In this document: positions 16,553-25,526 of the stretch, piece after piece
Position numbering within the stretch: the first letter of the stretch is position 1
How the letters are laid out: each line of letters starts with the position of its first letter
Origin: an uncultured Clostridia bacterium
GTDB taxonomy: Bacteria; Bacillota; Clostridia; Oscillospirales; CAG-272
Length of the DNA: 32,882 nucleotides
Assembly: GCA_946407735.1 (NCBI GenBank)
Contig: CAMJPL010000037.1
Location: 1 to 32,882 of the forward strand
Direction: 5' to 3'
Notes under the pieces: model-generated
What the model saw: the letters and a program-made list of their open reading frames with translations, nothing else
Told to the model about the DNA's origin: nothing
The model's database searches: none
Made by a program: the position numbers and the translations under genes

Positions 16553-18400
16553 ATGACATCTTTACGGGAAAAAAACAGCTCTCCGAAGCCGGCGGATATA
16601 AAGAACGTAGTCATAACCGACAGCTTCTTCAAGCCCTACATCGAAAAGATCCGGAATATCACGGTCAAGGACGTCTTCCGCAAATTCATCGCCGACGGGG
16701 CGATAGAGAACTACCGCCGCGTGACCCGCGGCGAAAAGGGCGGACACGCCGGGCCGCCGTGGTATCACGGCCTCATCTGCGAGGTGATCCGCGGCGTGTC
16801 GGACATGCTCGCCGTGACATACGACGCCGACATCGACGCCGAACTCGACATGATGATCGACGCCATCCTCGAGGCGCAGTCGGAAGACGGCTGGCTCCAT
16901 CCCTACGACACGCTTATGTGCCCCGGAAAGGAATGGGGCCTGAACGGCGGATCGGCGAGATATCAGCACGAGACCTACGACCACGGCTGCATGATCGAGG
17001 CGGGCGTCCATCACTACAGGGCGACCGGCAAGACGACGCTGCTCGAAGGCTCAGTAAAGGCCGCGAATTACCTTGTCTCCCACATCGGCGAGCCGCCGAA
17101 GTGGAACGTCTCAACCGAGCACTCGATGGCGGAGTCGGCTCTGATATCGCTCGAGCGCCTGTTCGAGGCCGAGCCGGAGCTGGGCGAACGCCTCGGCGCG
17201 ATGAAAGGCGAATATCTGAAGCTCGCCAAGTTCTTCATCGACAACAAGGGGAACAACATCGGCCGCCATCAGTTCCCGCCCTTCCTTCAGGAATACGCGC
17301 AGGATCACCGGCCGGGGCGCGAGCAGCGCGAGGCTGTCGGGCACGCCGTCCGCGCGACGCTGTTCTACACCGGAATGGCCGAAGCGGCGCTCGATTCGGG
17401 CGATACGGCGCTGGGAGACGCGGCGTGGGCGATATGGCGCGACATCGCCGAGACGAAGCTGCACATCAACGGCTCGGTCGGCGCTCACCGCGACGACGAG
17501 CGCTTCGGTCAGCAGTACGATCTGCCGAACGGGGCGTATCTCGAGACCTGCGCCGGGGTAGGCCTTCTGTTCTTCGCCGCCGCCGCCTTCCGCCTGACGG
17601 GCGAAGGATCGGTATGGGAGACCGCCGAGAGCACCGTCGTGAACCTTCTCCCTGCCGCGATATCGGACGACGGCACGCATTACACCTACGAGAACCCGCT
17701 CGAGAGCCGCGGCGACCGCGAGCGCTGGTCGTGGCACGGATGCCCCTGCTGCCCGCCGATGCTGCTGAAGGCCGTCGGCGAGCTGCCGTCGTACATCTGG
17801 TCTTATGACGATGAAAACGTCTGGCTGAACCTTTACATCGACTCGTCGGCGAAGCTGGGGGACGCCTGCGTCTCGCTCTCGTCCGCAGACGGCGGGAAGA
17901 AGCTGACGGTGAAGACCGACAGGCCGATGACGGTGAGGATAAGGATCCCGTCGTGGGCCGAGGGCTTCACGCTCTCGCTGCCGTATGAAACAGAGAAGGG
18001 CTACGCCGTGATATCCGTCCCGGCTGGCGAGACCGACGCCGAGATACGCTATGCCGCTCCGCCGAGGAAGATCGCGGCGCATCCGTATGTTGCGCAGGAC
18101 CGCGAGATGGTGGCCGTGAAGGCGGGACCGGTGCTCTACTGCCGCGAGGCGGCGGGGAGCTTCGACGATCTCGACGCCGAGCTTGGCGACGGCGAGCCGG
18201 TGATGAACTGCGACGGCACGGTATCGGTGAAGGACAGGGACGGCAATGACGTGAAGCTCATCGAGTACCGGAGCTGGAACAATCACGGCGCTCTGCCGAT
18301 GAGGGTATGGCTGCGCCAGAGCGGCTATCACGCCGATCCGTTCGACGTGACCGGCTGGGACGGCAAGCTGTACCGTCCGTATGGTGAAGTGAAAAAGTGA
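16553..18400 (+). CDS. GH127-type beta-L-arabinofuranosidase (DUF1680)
   Basis: A 615-residue protein of glycoside hydrolase family 127, whose characterised members release beta-L-arabinofuranose using a Cys nucleophile held by zinc. The signature residues are present: E331 and C333 in YLETCAGVG, and C397-P-C399-C400 in HGCPCCPPM, matching the Glu plus three Cys zinc site; E316 is a likely acid/base by spacing. No signal peptide is present, so it works on imported oligosaccharides. AAGGTGA favours ATG 16553 over GTG 16544. A TATAAT at 16520-16525 lacks a good -35. It is followed after 36 bp by the broken SBP-2 gene. Confidence 0.88.
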   Translation: MTSLREKNSSPKPADIKNVVITDSFFKPYIEKIRNITVKDVFRKFIADGAIENYRRVTRGEKGGHAGPPWYHGLICEVIRGVSDMLAVTYDADIDAELDMMIDAILEAQSEDGWLHPYDTLMCPGKEWGLNGGSARYQHETYDHGCMIEAGVHHYRATGKTTLLEGSVKAANYLVSHIGEPPKWNVSTEHSMAESALISLERLFEAEPELGERLGAMKGEYLKLAKFFIDNKGNNIGRHQFPPFLQEYAQDHRPGREQREAVGHAVRATLFYTGMAEAALDSGDTALGDAAWAIWRDIAETKLHINGSVGAHRDDERFGQQYDLPNGAYLETCAGVGLLFFAAAAFRLTGEGSVWETAESTVVNLLPAAISDDGTHYTYENPLESRGDRERWSWHGCPCCPPMLLKAVGELPSYIWSYDDENVWLNLYIDSSAKLGDACVSLSSADGGKKLTVKTDRPMTVRIRIPSWAEGFTLSLPYETEKGYAVISVPAGETDAEIRYAAPPRKIAAHPYVAQDREMVAVKAGPVLYCREAAGSFDDLDAELGDGEPVMNCDGTVSVKDRDGNDVKLIEYRSWNNHGALPMRVWLRQSGYHADPFDVTGWDGKLYRPYGEVKK

Positions 18401-18436
18401 CCGAACAAGAGGACAAATAGGGAGGATAGTTCAATC

Positions 18437-19909
18437 ATGCTTAAAAGGATCCTTGCGGCGCTTCTGTGCGCCGCGGTGATGGCGCCGCTTGCCGCCTGCG
18501 GAGGCGAGAGTGACGCTCCGGCTCCGGCGGCGAACGCTGAGACGACCGCGGCTGCCGCCGACGCCGAAACCGCCGAGACCGAGCCGCCGCGCCCCGAATC
18601 GGGGCTTCCAGACACCGACTGGGGCGGGAAGAGCTACCGCATCTCATGCTTCCATGAAGGCGACATAAAGACGCTGGCGGTCGAGGAGATGACGGGCGAG
18701 GTGGTGGACGACGCTATCTTCCGCCGCAACTCGGAGCTGATGGAGAAATACAACTTCAAGCTTGACGTACAGCTTTCGGTATCGAACGGCGACTACGGCG
18801 CGCATCAGAACTTCGTGAAGAAGATGATCGCGGCGGGCGAGGACGCCTTTGAGCTGATATACACGCACGTCATCGGCGGACCGAACATGGCTGTGGCGGG
18901 ATATTTCGTCGACCTGCACGAGGTGCCGAACCTGAACTTCGATCAGCCGTGGTGGCCGCATCAGTCGGTTGACGAGATGACGGTCTACGGGCGTATGTTC
19001 ACGATCTGATCCGGCATAAACCAGGCTCAGCTGTCCTCCGGCAAGGTGGTATTCTTCAACAAGACCCTCCTCGAGTCTGCCGGGCAGGAGAACCCGTATC
19101 AGGACGTGAAGGACGGGAAGTGGACGATCGACGCTCTCACCGCGCGCTCCAAGGGCTTCTACATAGATCTGAACGGCGACGGTACGCAGAACGAGGAGGA
19201 TCAGTACGGCTATTCGACCGACGTGCGTCAGAACGGCTTCCTCGTCTCCTGCAACACGCCGGTGCTTTCGCCGACCGAGGACGGCGGGCGCGAGATCAGC
19301 GTTCTGAGCGACCGCACCGTGACCCTCGTCGAGAAGGTGTACGACTGGTACTACGAATCGAACGACGTTATGCGCTTCAACGACTACGATCAGAACGTGA
19401 CCTTCTTCTCGCACGGAAAGTCTGCCTACGCCTTCTCGAAGCTTTCCGCCTCGACTGTCTACCGCACCTCAGACGTTATCTACGGCATCGTTCCTCAGCC
19501 GAAGTTCGACGAGGCTCAGGAGAGCTATTACGTCTTCGCCTGCCCGTCGCTGTTCGGCGTTCCGCTGACGGCGTCCGACCTCGATTTCGCCGGCTTCGTC
19601 TTCGAGGCTATGACCTACGCGGGATATTACGACGTCATCCCGACCTACTACGAGATCACCCTTAAGGGCAAGGTGGCCGATTCTCAGGACGACGTTGAGA
19701 TGCTTGAGCTTATCAACGACCATCTTACCGTTTCCTTCGCCTACTGCTACGACAACTGGGAGGGCTTCGCCCATCTCTTCAACTCGCGCATGGGCTTCAA
19801 CGAAAAGAAGGGCAACCGCGACATGGCCTCCATGTACGAAAAGAACGTGAAAAAAGCGCAGAAACGCCTCGACAAGATCCTCGCCGCCTTCTCTGAATAC
19901 GGGGCTTGA
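18437..19909 (+). pseudogene. Solute-binding lipoprotein SBP-2 interrupted by an in-frame TGA
   Basis: One reading frame runs from ATG 18437 to the stop at 19909 (490 codons) except for a single TGA at 19007-19009. The first part (190 residues) has a signal peptide and a lipobox ending PLAAC (C21), and the frame resumes directly after the TGA with normal SBP sequence (SGINQAQLSSGKVVFFNK, DLNGDG, VPQPKFDEAQ). Aligned to SBP-1 and SBP-3, the TGA falls in the strand after GRMFTI, where SBP-1 has Asn in YFING. TGA is a normal stop elsewhere in this window, so recoding to an amino acid is unlikely; a recent point mutation, a strain mixture or a sequencing error is more likely. GGGAGGA precedes the start. 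Confidence 0.8.
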
Positions 19910-19930
19910 GACAATTTACCTGTTTATAAT

Positions 19931-20011
19931 CGGGGAAGGGAGAAAAACCTTCTGAAGAAGGTTTTTCTCCCTTCCCCGAACCCCATCCCTTTTTTCCAAG
20001 ACTTTTACTAC
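19931..20011. repeat. Long-hairpin intergenic repeat, copy 2
   Basis: A perfect 23-bp inverted repeat (19931-19953 with 19956-19978), loop GA, followed by the tail AACCCCATCCC then TTTTTTCC and ACTTTTACTAC. It starts 21 bp after the SBP-2 stop. The T-run in the tail could help termination, but sits about 10 nt past the stem. Confidence 0.85.
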
Positions 20012-20030
20012 TTTTTACAGAATTATTCTT

Positions 20031-21308
20031 ATGACTTACATCGAAAAAGAGCGGAGCCTCCCCGTCGCGGGAGAATACGACATCATCGTCTGCGGCTCGG
20101 GTCCTGCCGGCGTCTGCGCGGCGGTGAAGGCCGGGCGCATGGGGATGAAGGTGCTCGTCATCGAGTATTTCGGCTCCGTCGGCGGAATGTCGACGTCCGG
20201 CCTTATGAGCCACTGGACTGGCAGCGTCAGATCGAACCTCTACACCGAGATCCTGACCCGCATGGCGGATGAGAACGAGGGCGAGAAGCGCGGGAAGATC
20301 ACGAATCAGATCGATCCCGAGAAGCTGAAGGGCATCTATCTCGACATGCTCCGGGACGCCGGGGCGGACGTCCTGCTCTACACCTTCGTCTGCGGCGCGA
20401 TAGTCGGGGACGGCGCGGTGAAGGGCGTCATCACCGAGAGCAAATCGGGCCGCCGGGCGTTCACGGCGAAGGTGACGGTCGACGGCACCGGCGACGGCGA
20501 CGTTGCGGCCTATGCCGGCGTGCCGTACGAGAAGGGACGCGAAAGCGACGGCAGGATGCAGCCCTGCACGCTGATGTTCAAGGTCGGCGGCGTCGACAAG
20601 AGCCGCATGGTGCTGCTCGGATCGTTCGAGTCGACGTATGAGACGGAGAAGGGCGAGCTGCAGGCGCTGGCGAAGGCGCACATCCCATATCCGGCGGGGC
20701 ATCTGCTCGTCTACGACAACCCTCTGCCGGGGATCATCACCTGCAACATGACGAACTGCACCGAGATCGACGGCACGAAGGCCGAGGATCTTACGCGCGC
20801 CGAGATCGTCTGCCGCTCGCAGATGCCGGCGATAGTGAAGTATCTGCGTGAGTTCGTCCCCGGATTCGAGAGCTGCTATATCGTCTCGGCGGGGTCTATG
20901 ATGGGCATACGCGAGACGAGGCGGTTCAGAGGCGAATACACGCTGAACGAAAGCGACGTCCTTGAGGCGAGGGTGTTCGACGACTGGGTCGTCCGGGACG
21001 CGCATTTCAACTTCGACGTACACAACCTGACCGGTGCCGGGCTCGACGCGACCGGCGTCCAGCACAAATGGACGCAGAAGAAGGGCTACACCATCCCCTA
21101 CGGCTGTCTCGTCCCGGTCGGGATAGACGGTCTTCTGCTGTCAGGCAGGAACATCTCCGGCACGCATCTCGCGCACTCGAACTACCGCGTCATGCCGATA
21201 TGCGCCGGGATCGGCGAGGCGGCGGGAGCGGCGGCGGCGCTTGCCGTGAGAAGCGGCAAAAATCCCCGCGATGTCGCCGCGTCGGACATTCAGAAGGAGC
21301 TGATATAA
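20031..21308 (+). CDS. FAD-dependent oxidoreductase (FAD_oxidored family)
   Basis: A 425-residue flavoprotein with an N-terminal Rossmann motif, IIVCGSGPAG (residues 18-27), ending in the acidic VLVIE strand, then GSVGGMSTSG, VDGTGDGDVAAYAG and the C-terminal FAD motif (LLLSGRNISGTH, then CAGIGEAAGAAAA). This family is widespread in gut Bacteroidetes and clostridia near sugar-utilisation genes, with few characterised members. There is no clear ribosome site before the ATG, which sits 20 bp past hairpin repeat copy 2. It opens a four-gene set with gaps of 6, -4 and -4 bp. Confidence 0.85.
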   Translation: MTYIEKERSLPVAGEYDIIVCGSGPAGVCAAVKAGRMGMKVLVIEYFGSVGGMSTSGLMSHWTGSVRSNLYTEILTRMADENEGEKRGKITNQIDPEKLKGIYLDMLRDAGADVLLYTFVCGAIVGDGAVKGVITESKSGRRAFTAKVTVDGTGDGDVAAYAGVPYEKGRESDGRMQPCTLMFKVGGVDKSRMVLLGSFESTYETEKGELQALAKAHIPYPAGHLLVYDNPLPGIITCNMTNCTEIDGTKAEDLTRAEIVCRSQMPAIVKYLREFVPGFESCYIVSAGSMMGIRETRRFRGEYTLNESDVLEARVFDDWVVRDAHFNFDVHNLTGAGLDATGVQHKWTQKKGYTIPYGCLVPVGIDGLLLSGRNISGTHLAHSNYRVMPICAGIGEAAGAAAALAVRSGKNPRDVAASDIQKELI

Positions 21309-21314
21309 GACATC

Positions 21315-22388
21315 ATGAGCATCGAGATCTCGACCGTCTTCTGCGGCGGCAACGCGAAGGACGTATCCTTCGACGGAAAGACTGTAAAATTCCATCCCGA
21401 CATCCGCGACACCGAGGGCGACTGGTTCTACTGGGCGCTCGAGGTGAAGGGCGCCGGCGGGATGACGCTTTCCTTCGACATGTCGCCGAAGAGCTACGTC
21501 GGCTATTTCGGCGCGGCGGTGAGCCGCGATCTTCATTCGTGGAAGTGGTCTGACACAGCGAATGCCGACAGGACCGGCTTTACCTACACCTTCGCGCCGG
21601 ACGAGAACGACGTGTTCTTTGCCCACGACATGCTTTACCACCCCTCCGATTTCTATTCGTTCGCCGAGAAGCATGGGCTTTCCGTGTCGATCCTCTGCAC
21701 AGACAGGAAGGGCACTCCGGTGCCGTATCTCGAGATCGGGCATGGTAGCCGGGTGATACTCCTCACGGCGCGGCATCACTGCTGCGAGTCGACGGGGAAC
21801 TACGAGATGGAGGGGATAATCGACGAGTACATGAAGAACCCTCTCCCCGACAGCAGGCTCGTCGCGATACCCTTTATCGACGCCGACGGCGTCGTCGCCG
21901 GGGATCAGGGGAAGAACCGCTTCCCGCACGACCACAACCGCGATTACATCGACGGCATCTATCCCGCCGTCAGGGCCGTCCGCTCGATCATGGGGCAGGG
22001 GCACACGCTGGCGGTGTTCGATCTCCATTCTCCGTGGCATCTGAGCGGGAGAAACGACAAGGTCTTCATCGTCCGCAACGGTACGAGCGACATCGAGGAC
22101 TTCCGCCTGATGGGACGCTGCTTTGAGAGCGAGATAACGCCTGACGCCATGCGCTACCGCACGTCTGACGACATCGACCCCGGCGTCGAGTGGAACGTCT
22201 CCGGCAGTCAGCGGCTGGCCTGCGGCTCGTGGTGCGGCACCTTCCCGGGCGTCGATCTGTCGTTCTCGCTCGAGACGACGTATTTCGGCGATAAGGACGA
22301 CGTCGTCTCGCAGGCGAAGATGGTCGAGACCGGGCGCTGCTTCTGGCGCGGGTATCTGAGATACAGAGCGGAGAAGGGGCTGACATGA
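21315..22388 (+). CDS. M14-type zinc carboxypeptidase-like protein
   Basis: A 357-residue protein with a full set of M14 residues: H155-x2-E158 (HHCCEST) and H238 (FDLHSP) for zinc, N208-R209 for substrate carboxylate binding, and E321 (LETTYFG) as general base. An N-terminal beta-sandwich-like region (residues 1-100) recalls cytosolic carboxypeptidases. No signal peptide is present. M14 relatives also include deacylases and amidases, so the substrate may be a C-terminal amino acid or an amide-linked sugar or peptide. AAGGAG is 15 bp upstream of the ATG, rather far. Confidence 0.75.
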   Translation: MSIEISTVFCGGNAKDVSFDGKTVKFHPDIRDTEGDWFYWALEVKGAGGMTLSFDMSPKSYVGYFGAAVSRDLHSWKWSDTANADRTGFTYTFAPDENDVFFAHDMLYHPSDFYSFAEKHGLSVSILCTDRKGTPVPYLEIGHGSRVILLTARHHCCESTGNYEMEGIIDEYMKNPLPDSRLVAIPFIDADGVVAGDQGKNRFPHDHNRDYIDGIYPAVRAVRSIMGQGHTLAVFDLHSPWHLSGRNDKVFIVRNGTSDIEDFRLMGRCFESEITPDAMRYRTSDDIDPGVEWNVSGSQRLACGSWCGTFPGVDLSFSLETTYFGDKDDVVSQAKMVETGRCFWRGYLRYRAEKGLT

Positions 22389-23521
22389 CTGCGAGGATAG
22401 CCTTCACCGGCGACATCATGTGCCCGCCGGGGCTGACCGAGATGATTTTGGAAAAGACGGGGAAAAGGGACTATTCATCCGTTTTCGCCGGGATAGAGCG
22501 CGAGCTTCGGGCCGCCGACGTCCTCGTCGGCAATCTCGAGACGCCGCTCGCGGGCGAGGACATGCTGTACACGCATGAGCGGTACTGCTTCAACACCCCG
22601 GACGAGTTCGCCGAAATGCTGAAGGATTACGGCTTCGGGCTTTTGTGTCTTGCCAACAACCACTGCATGGACAGGGGCGAGAAGGGGATCATCCGCACCC
22701 TTGACGCCCTCGACAGGATCGGTGTCGCCCACACCGGGCTTTACCGGGACGAAAGCGAGCGGAAGCCGACCGTCGTCGAGGCAAATGGCATAAGGATCGG
22801 GATAGTCAACTGCACATACGGCACGAACGCATTCGCGCATCATAATTTCCTGTCCGTGAGGCCGAGCCCGATGGTGAACCTTACCCAGCCGGAGGAAACG
22901 CTGCCCGGCTCGATCCATCTGCTCGAGCCGATGGAGAGGATCGCCGAGCTGACGGCCGAATACTACTCGGGCCGAAGCGAAATATACGACAGAGAGATAT
23001 CGCCGTATCTCGAGCGGCTGAAAGGCGATTTTGCGGCGGCGAAGGCCGTCTCCGACGTCGTCATCGCCGTGATGCACAGCGGCGGGCAGTACAATCCCGA
23101 GCCGGACGCCTACACACTGAATCTCGCGCGTACGCTGCGTGAGTACGGCGCCGACGCGATAGTCGGGCATCACCCGCACGTCATCCACCGCTCGGGGATC
23201 GAGGACGGGGTGTTCACGGCGTATTCCCTCGGCAATCTGTTCTGTCTGCCGTCGCAGGTGCAGGACAGGGCGGGATCGTCGTATTCGGCGATACTGACGC
23301 TGACGGTCGGAAAGGACGGGGAAAAGGCGGGTATAACGGGAGCTGATTTCGCCCTGACGTACACGGCCGAGCCTGACGGGGAGCTTCCGTACTGCGTCAA
23401 TGCGGCAGAAGCGCCGGACGTGAGCGAGGCGCTGTATTACGCGTCGAAATTCGCCGGGACAGAGCATAAAGGCATAAAGGAAAGCTATACGATATTCGGC
23501 AACGGAGGAAATGCAATATGA
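22385..23521 (+). CDS. CapA-family metallophosphatase-like protein
   Basis: A 378-residue protein of the CapA/PgsA family (poly-gamma-glutamate capsule related), a calcineurin-like fold. Motifs: FTGDIM (7-12), GNLETPL, LANNHCMDRG, VMHSGGQ and VGHHPHV in the usual order. Most CapA proteins have a membrane anchor; this one starts directly at the domain with no signal, so it is cytosolic and perhaps catabolic. It overlaps the M14 gene and SBP-3 by 4 bp each, so the three products should be made together. Confidence 0.85.
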   Translation: MTARIAFTGDIMCPPGLTEMILEKTGKRDYSSVFAGIERELRAADVLVGNLETPLAGEDMLYTHERYCFNTPDEFAEMLKDYGFGLLCLANNHCMDRGEKGIIRTLDALDRIGVAHTGLYRDESERKPTVVEANGIRIGIVNCTYGTNAFAHHNFLSVRPSPMVNLTQPEETLPGSIHLLEPMERIAELTAEYYSGRSEIYDREISPYLERLKGDFAAAKAVSDVVIAVMHSGGQYNPEPDAYTLNLARTLREYGADAIVGHHPHVIHRSGIEDGVFTAYSLGNLFCLPSQVQDRAGSSYSAILTLTVGKDGEKAGITGADFALTYTAEPDGELPYCVNAAEAPDVSEALYYASKFAGTEHKGIKESYTIFGNGGNAI

Positions 23522-25020
23522 AGATGAGGATGATATCGGCTCTCCTGCTTATATCGCTTCTCGTCTCCCTCGCCGCCTGCGGCGGGGAGGGAGATACGGC
23601 GGCTTCGCCCGCTGAGACGGCGGCCGGCGGAGCCGGTGAAGCCGCCGATACCGCGGCGGCCGAGACGACGGCGGAGCTCAGCGAGAGCGAGCTCGACCCG
23701 CTGCCCGAGAAGGACATGGGCGGCTTCAAGCTGCGCTTTTACAACTACGACGACTCATGGCTGACATGGGCGATCATGAACATGGACGCCGATCAGGAGA
23801 ACGGCGACAACGTGAACGACGCGATCTACCGCCGCAACCGCCGCGTCGAGGAAAAATACAACTGCGAGATATCCGAGACTCTGGTGAAGAACACGAACGA
23901 CGACATAAAGAAGATAATCATGTCGGGCGACGATCTTTACGAGCTGATGTTCGTCTACGACGAGCTGTGCGCCTCCGACTACTGCGCCGGGCTTATCACG
24001 ACGTGGGACAGGATGACGTATGTGGATTCCTCTCACTCGTGGTGGAATCAGGACGCGATCGACGTCTTCTCGCTGAAGGGCCGTCAGTTCGCGGCGGTGG
24101 GCGATCTCTCGCTCGGCATGGCGACGCGCGGTTTCGTGCTGCTGTTCAACAAGGAGCTTTACAAGTCCATCGACGGCGCGCCGAACCTCTACGACGCGGT
24201 GCGCGACTCGACGTGGACGCTCGACACCTTCGCGGCTGTCTGCAAGGACTTCGCGCGTGATCTGAACGGCGACGGCGTGATGGACGACAAGGACATGTGG
24301 CCGACGACCGGCGCCGTGAAGCTGCATTTCGGCTCGCTCGTGACGGGAGCCGGGGTGAGGTACATAGAGCTTAACTCCGACGGCGATCCGTACTTCGCGA
24401 TCCCGGGCAACGAGTACGCTATGAGCGTCTTCGAGAAGATTTTCAGCATCCACGACGGGACGAACATCTATTACAAGCTGATGAATGACGTGCACAGCGG
24501 CTCCAACGAGTCCCGCGTGATCTTCACCGAGGGGCGTCAGCTCTTCCAGGGGACGTCGACGAAGGCCATCGCGAACTACCGCGACTGCGATTTCGACATC
24601 GGCATCATCCCTTACCCGAAGTTCGACTCAAAGCAGGAGAGCTATCATGTGCTGACATCCGGCACCGGCGTTCTGACGATCCCGGCGACGCTGCCCGACG
24701 ACCGCTTCGAGAACGTGAGCATCCTCGTCGACGCTCTGGCGCGCGACTCGCACTACGATCTGCTGCCGACCTACCGCGAGGTGGTGCTTAAGACGAAGTA
24801 TTCCCGCGACGAGGATTCGGCCGAGATGCTTGACATCATCTTCAACTCGGCGACGTTCGACCTCGGTCTCTCGATCTGGCCCGACGTCACCTACTACAAG
24901 TACATGGAATCCTATCTGAAGATGAAGAACGACTTCGCCTCTCTTACCGAAAAGCAGTCGAAAGCCGTCCAGGGCAAGATAGACAGCCTCCTCGAAGCCC
25001 TCGCCGAGAGCGAGAGGTGA
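23518..25020 (+). CDS. Extracellular solute-binding lipoprotein, SBP-3
   Basis: A 500-residue lipoprotein with a signal peptide and a lipobox ending SLAAC (C21), then an Ala/Glu/Thr linker of about 40 residues. The body is related to SBP-1 and SBP-2, sharing ..SWWNQ, GRQF..VGDLS, DLNGDGVMDDKD and IPYPKFDSKQ. GGAGG before the ATG lies within the end of the CapA-like gene. It closes its operon, and again no permease is present. Confidence 0.85.
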   Translation: MKMRMISALLLISLLVSLAACGGEGDTAASPAETAAGGAGEAADTAAAETTAELSESELDPLPEKDMGGFKLRFYNYDDSWLTWAIMNMDADQENGDNVNDAIYRRNRRVEEKYNCEISETLVKNTNDDIKKIIMSGDDLYELMFVYDELCASDYCAGLITTWDRMTYVDSSHSWWNQDAIDVFSLKGRQFAAVGDLSLGMATRGFVLLFNKELYKSIDGAPNLYDAVRDSTWTLDTFAAVCKDFARDLNGDGVMDDKDMWPTTGAVKLHFGSLVTGAGVRYIELNSDGDPYFAIPGNEYAMSVFEKIFSIHDGTNIYYKLMNDVHSGSNESRVIFTEGRQLFQGTSTKAIANYRDCDFDIGIIPYPKFDSKQESYHVLTSGTGVLTIPATLPDDRFENVSILVDALARDSHYDLLPTYREVVLKTKYSRDEDSAEMLDIIFNSATFDLGLSIWPDVTYYKYMESYLKMKNDFASLTEKQSKAVQGKIDSLLEALAESER

Positions 25021-25045
25021 GGGGACGGGAAACGGGATTATTAAA

Positions 25046-25123
25046 CCGGGGGAGAGAAACCGCTTTTTGAAAAAAGCGGTTTCTCTCCCCCGGACCCCCT
25101 CTTTTCCGTAAAAACTTTACTGC
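25046..25123. repeat. Long-hairpin intergenic repeat, copy 3
   Basis: A perfect 23-bp inverted repeat (25046-25068 with 25071-25093), loop GA, and the tail GACCCCCTCTTTTCCGT then AAAAACTTTACTGC. It starts 25 bp after the SBP-3 stop. The tail is closest to that of copy 1. Confidence 0.85.
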
Positions 25124-25150
25124 AATAAGTTATTGTAGAGCTTTTATAAA

Positions 25151-25345
25151 TTGTGCTTTCAGCTTGTGACGGCCCTGATGTTCGTGTTCCAGATCATCTT
25201 CTTCATCAGATTCAAAAAGGACACCGCAAGGCTCTGCGAGATGAGGTTTATAGATAACGCCGACGCGGAAGTCTCTGACGCGGAAGTCTCTGACGCCGAT
25301 GTCGCTGTCGGCGAAGCTGCGGCGGAGGACGCGAAGGAACAATGA
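25151..25345 (+). CDS. Doubtful small membrane protein or gene remnant
   Basis: A 64-residue frame that would begin with TTG, after an in-frame stop at 25136. It encodes one hydrophobic helix (LVTALMFVFQIIFFIRF) and an acidic tail made partly of three near-identical 15-bp units (S-D-A-E-V type). No ribosome site is seen. A further 19-codon frame starts at ATG 25343 (MKWWTEEGIPLLKKRLAAL) and overlaps its stop. Together with repeats on both sides, the 505-bp gap 25021-25526 looks like a decayed gene between two repeat copies rather than a working gene. Confidence 0.25.
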   Translation: MCFQLVTALMFVFQIIFFIRFKKDTARLCEMRFIDNADAEVSDAEVSDADVAVGEAAAEDAKEQ

Positions 25346-25419
25346 AGTGGTGGACAGAGGAAGGGATCCCGCTGCTGAAAAAGCGGCTTGCCGCGCTGTG
25401 ACTGCATTGCTGCGATAAG

Positions 25420-25457
25420 CAGGGGAGGGGAAAGGCCTTTTCCCAAAAGCTTTACTA
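25420..25457. repeat. Degenerate copy 4 of the long-hairpin repeat
   Basis: GGGGAAAGG faces CCTTTTCCC with no loop, followed at once by CAAAAGCTTTACT, which matches the tail of copies 1 and 3. It appears to be a copy that lost the centre of the hairpin and the C-rich block. Confidence 0.5.
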
Positions 25458-25526
25458 AGGGCAGTCGATATATTTCAACTACCGTTTGAGATTGACATCA
25501 AACCGATTCCGGAGGGATTTTATATC

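Noticed and set aside
19007..19009. TGA in SBP-2 as a selenocysteine codon or code change
   Set aside because: Many intact genes here end in TGA, related SBPs have an ordinary residue at this place, and no stem-loop typical of a bacterial SECIS element is evident right after it.
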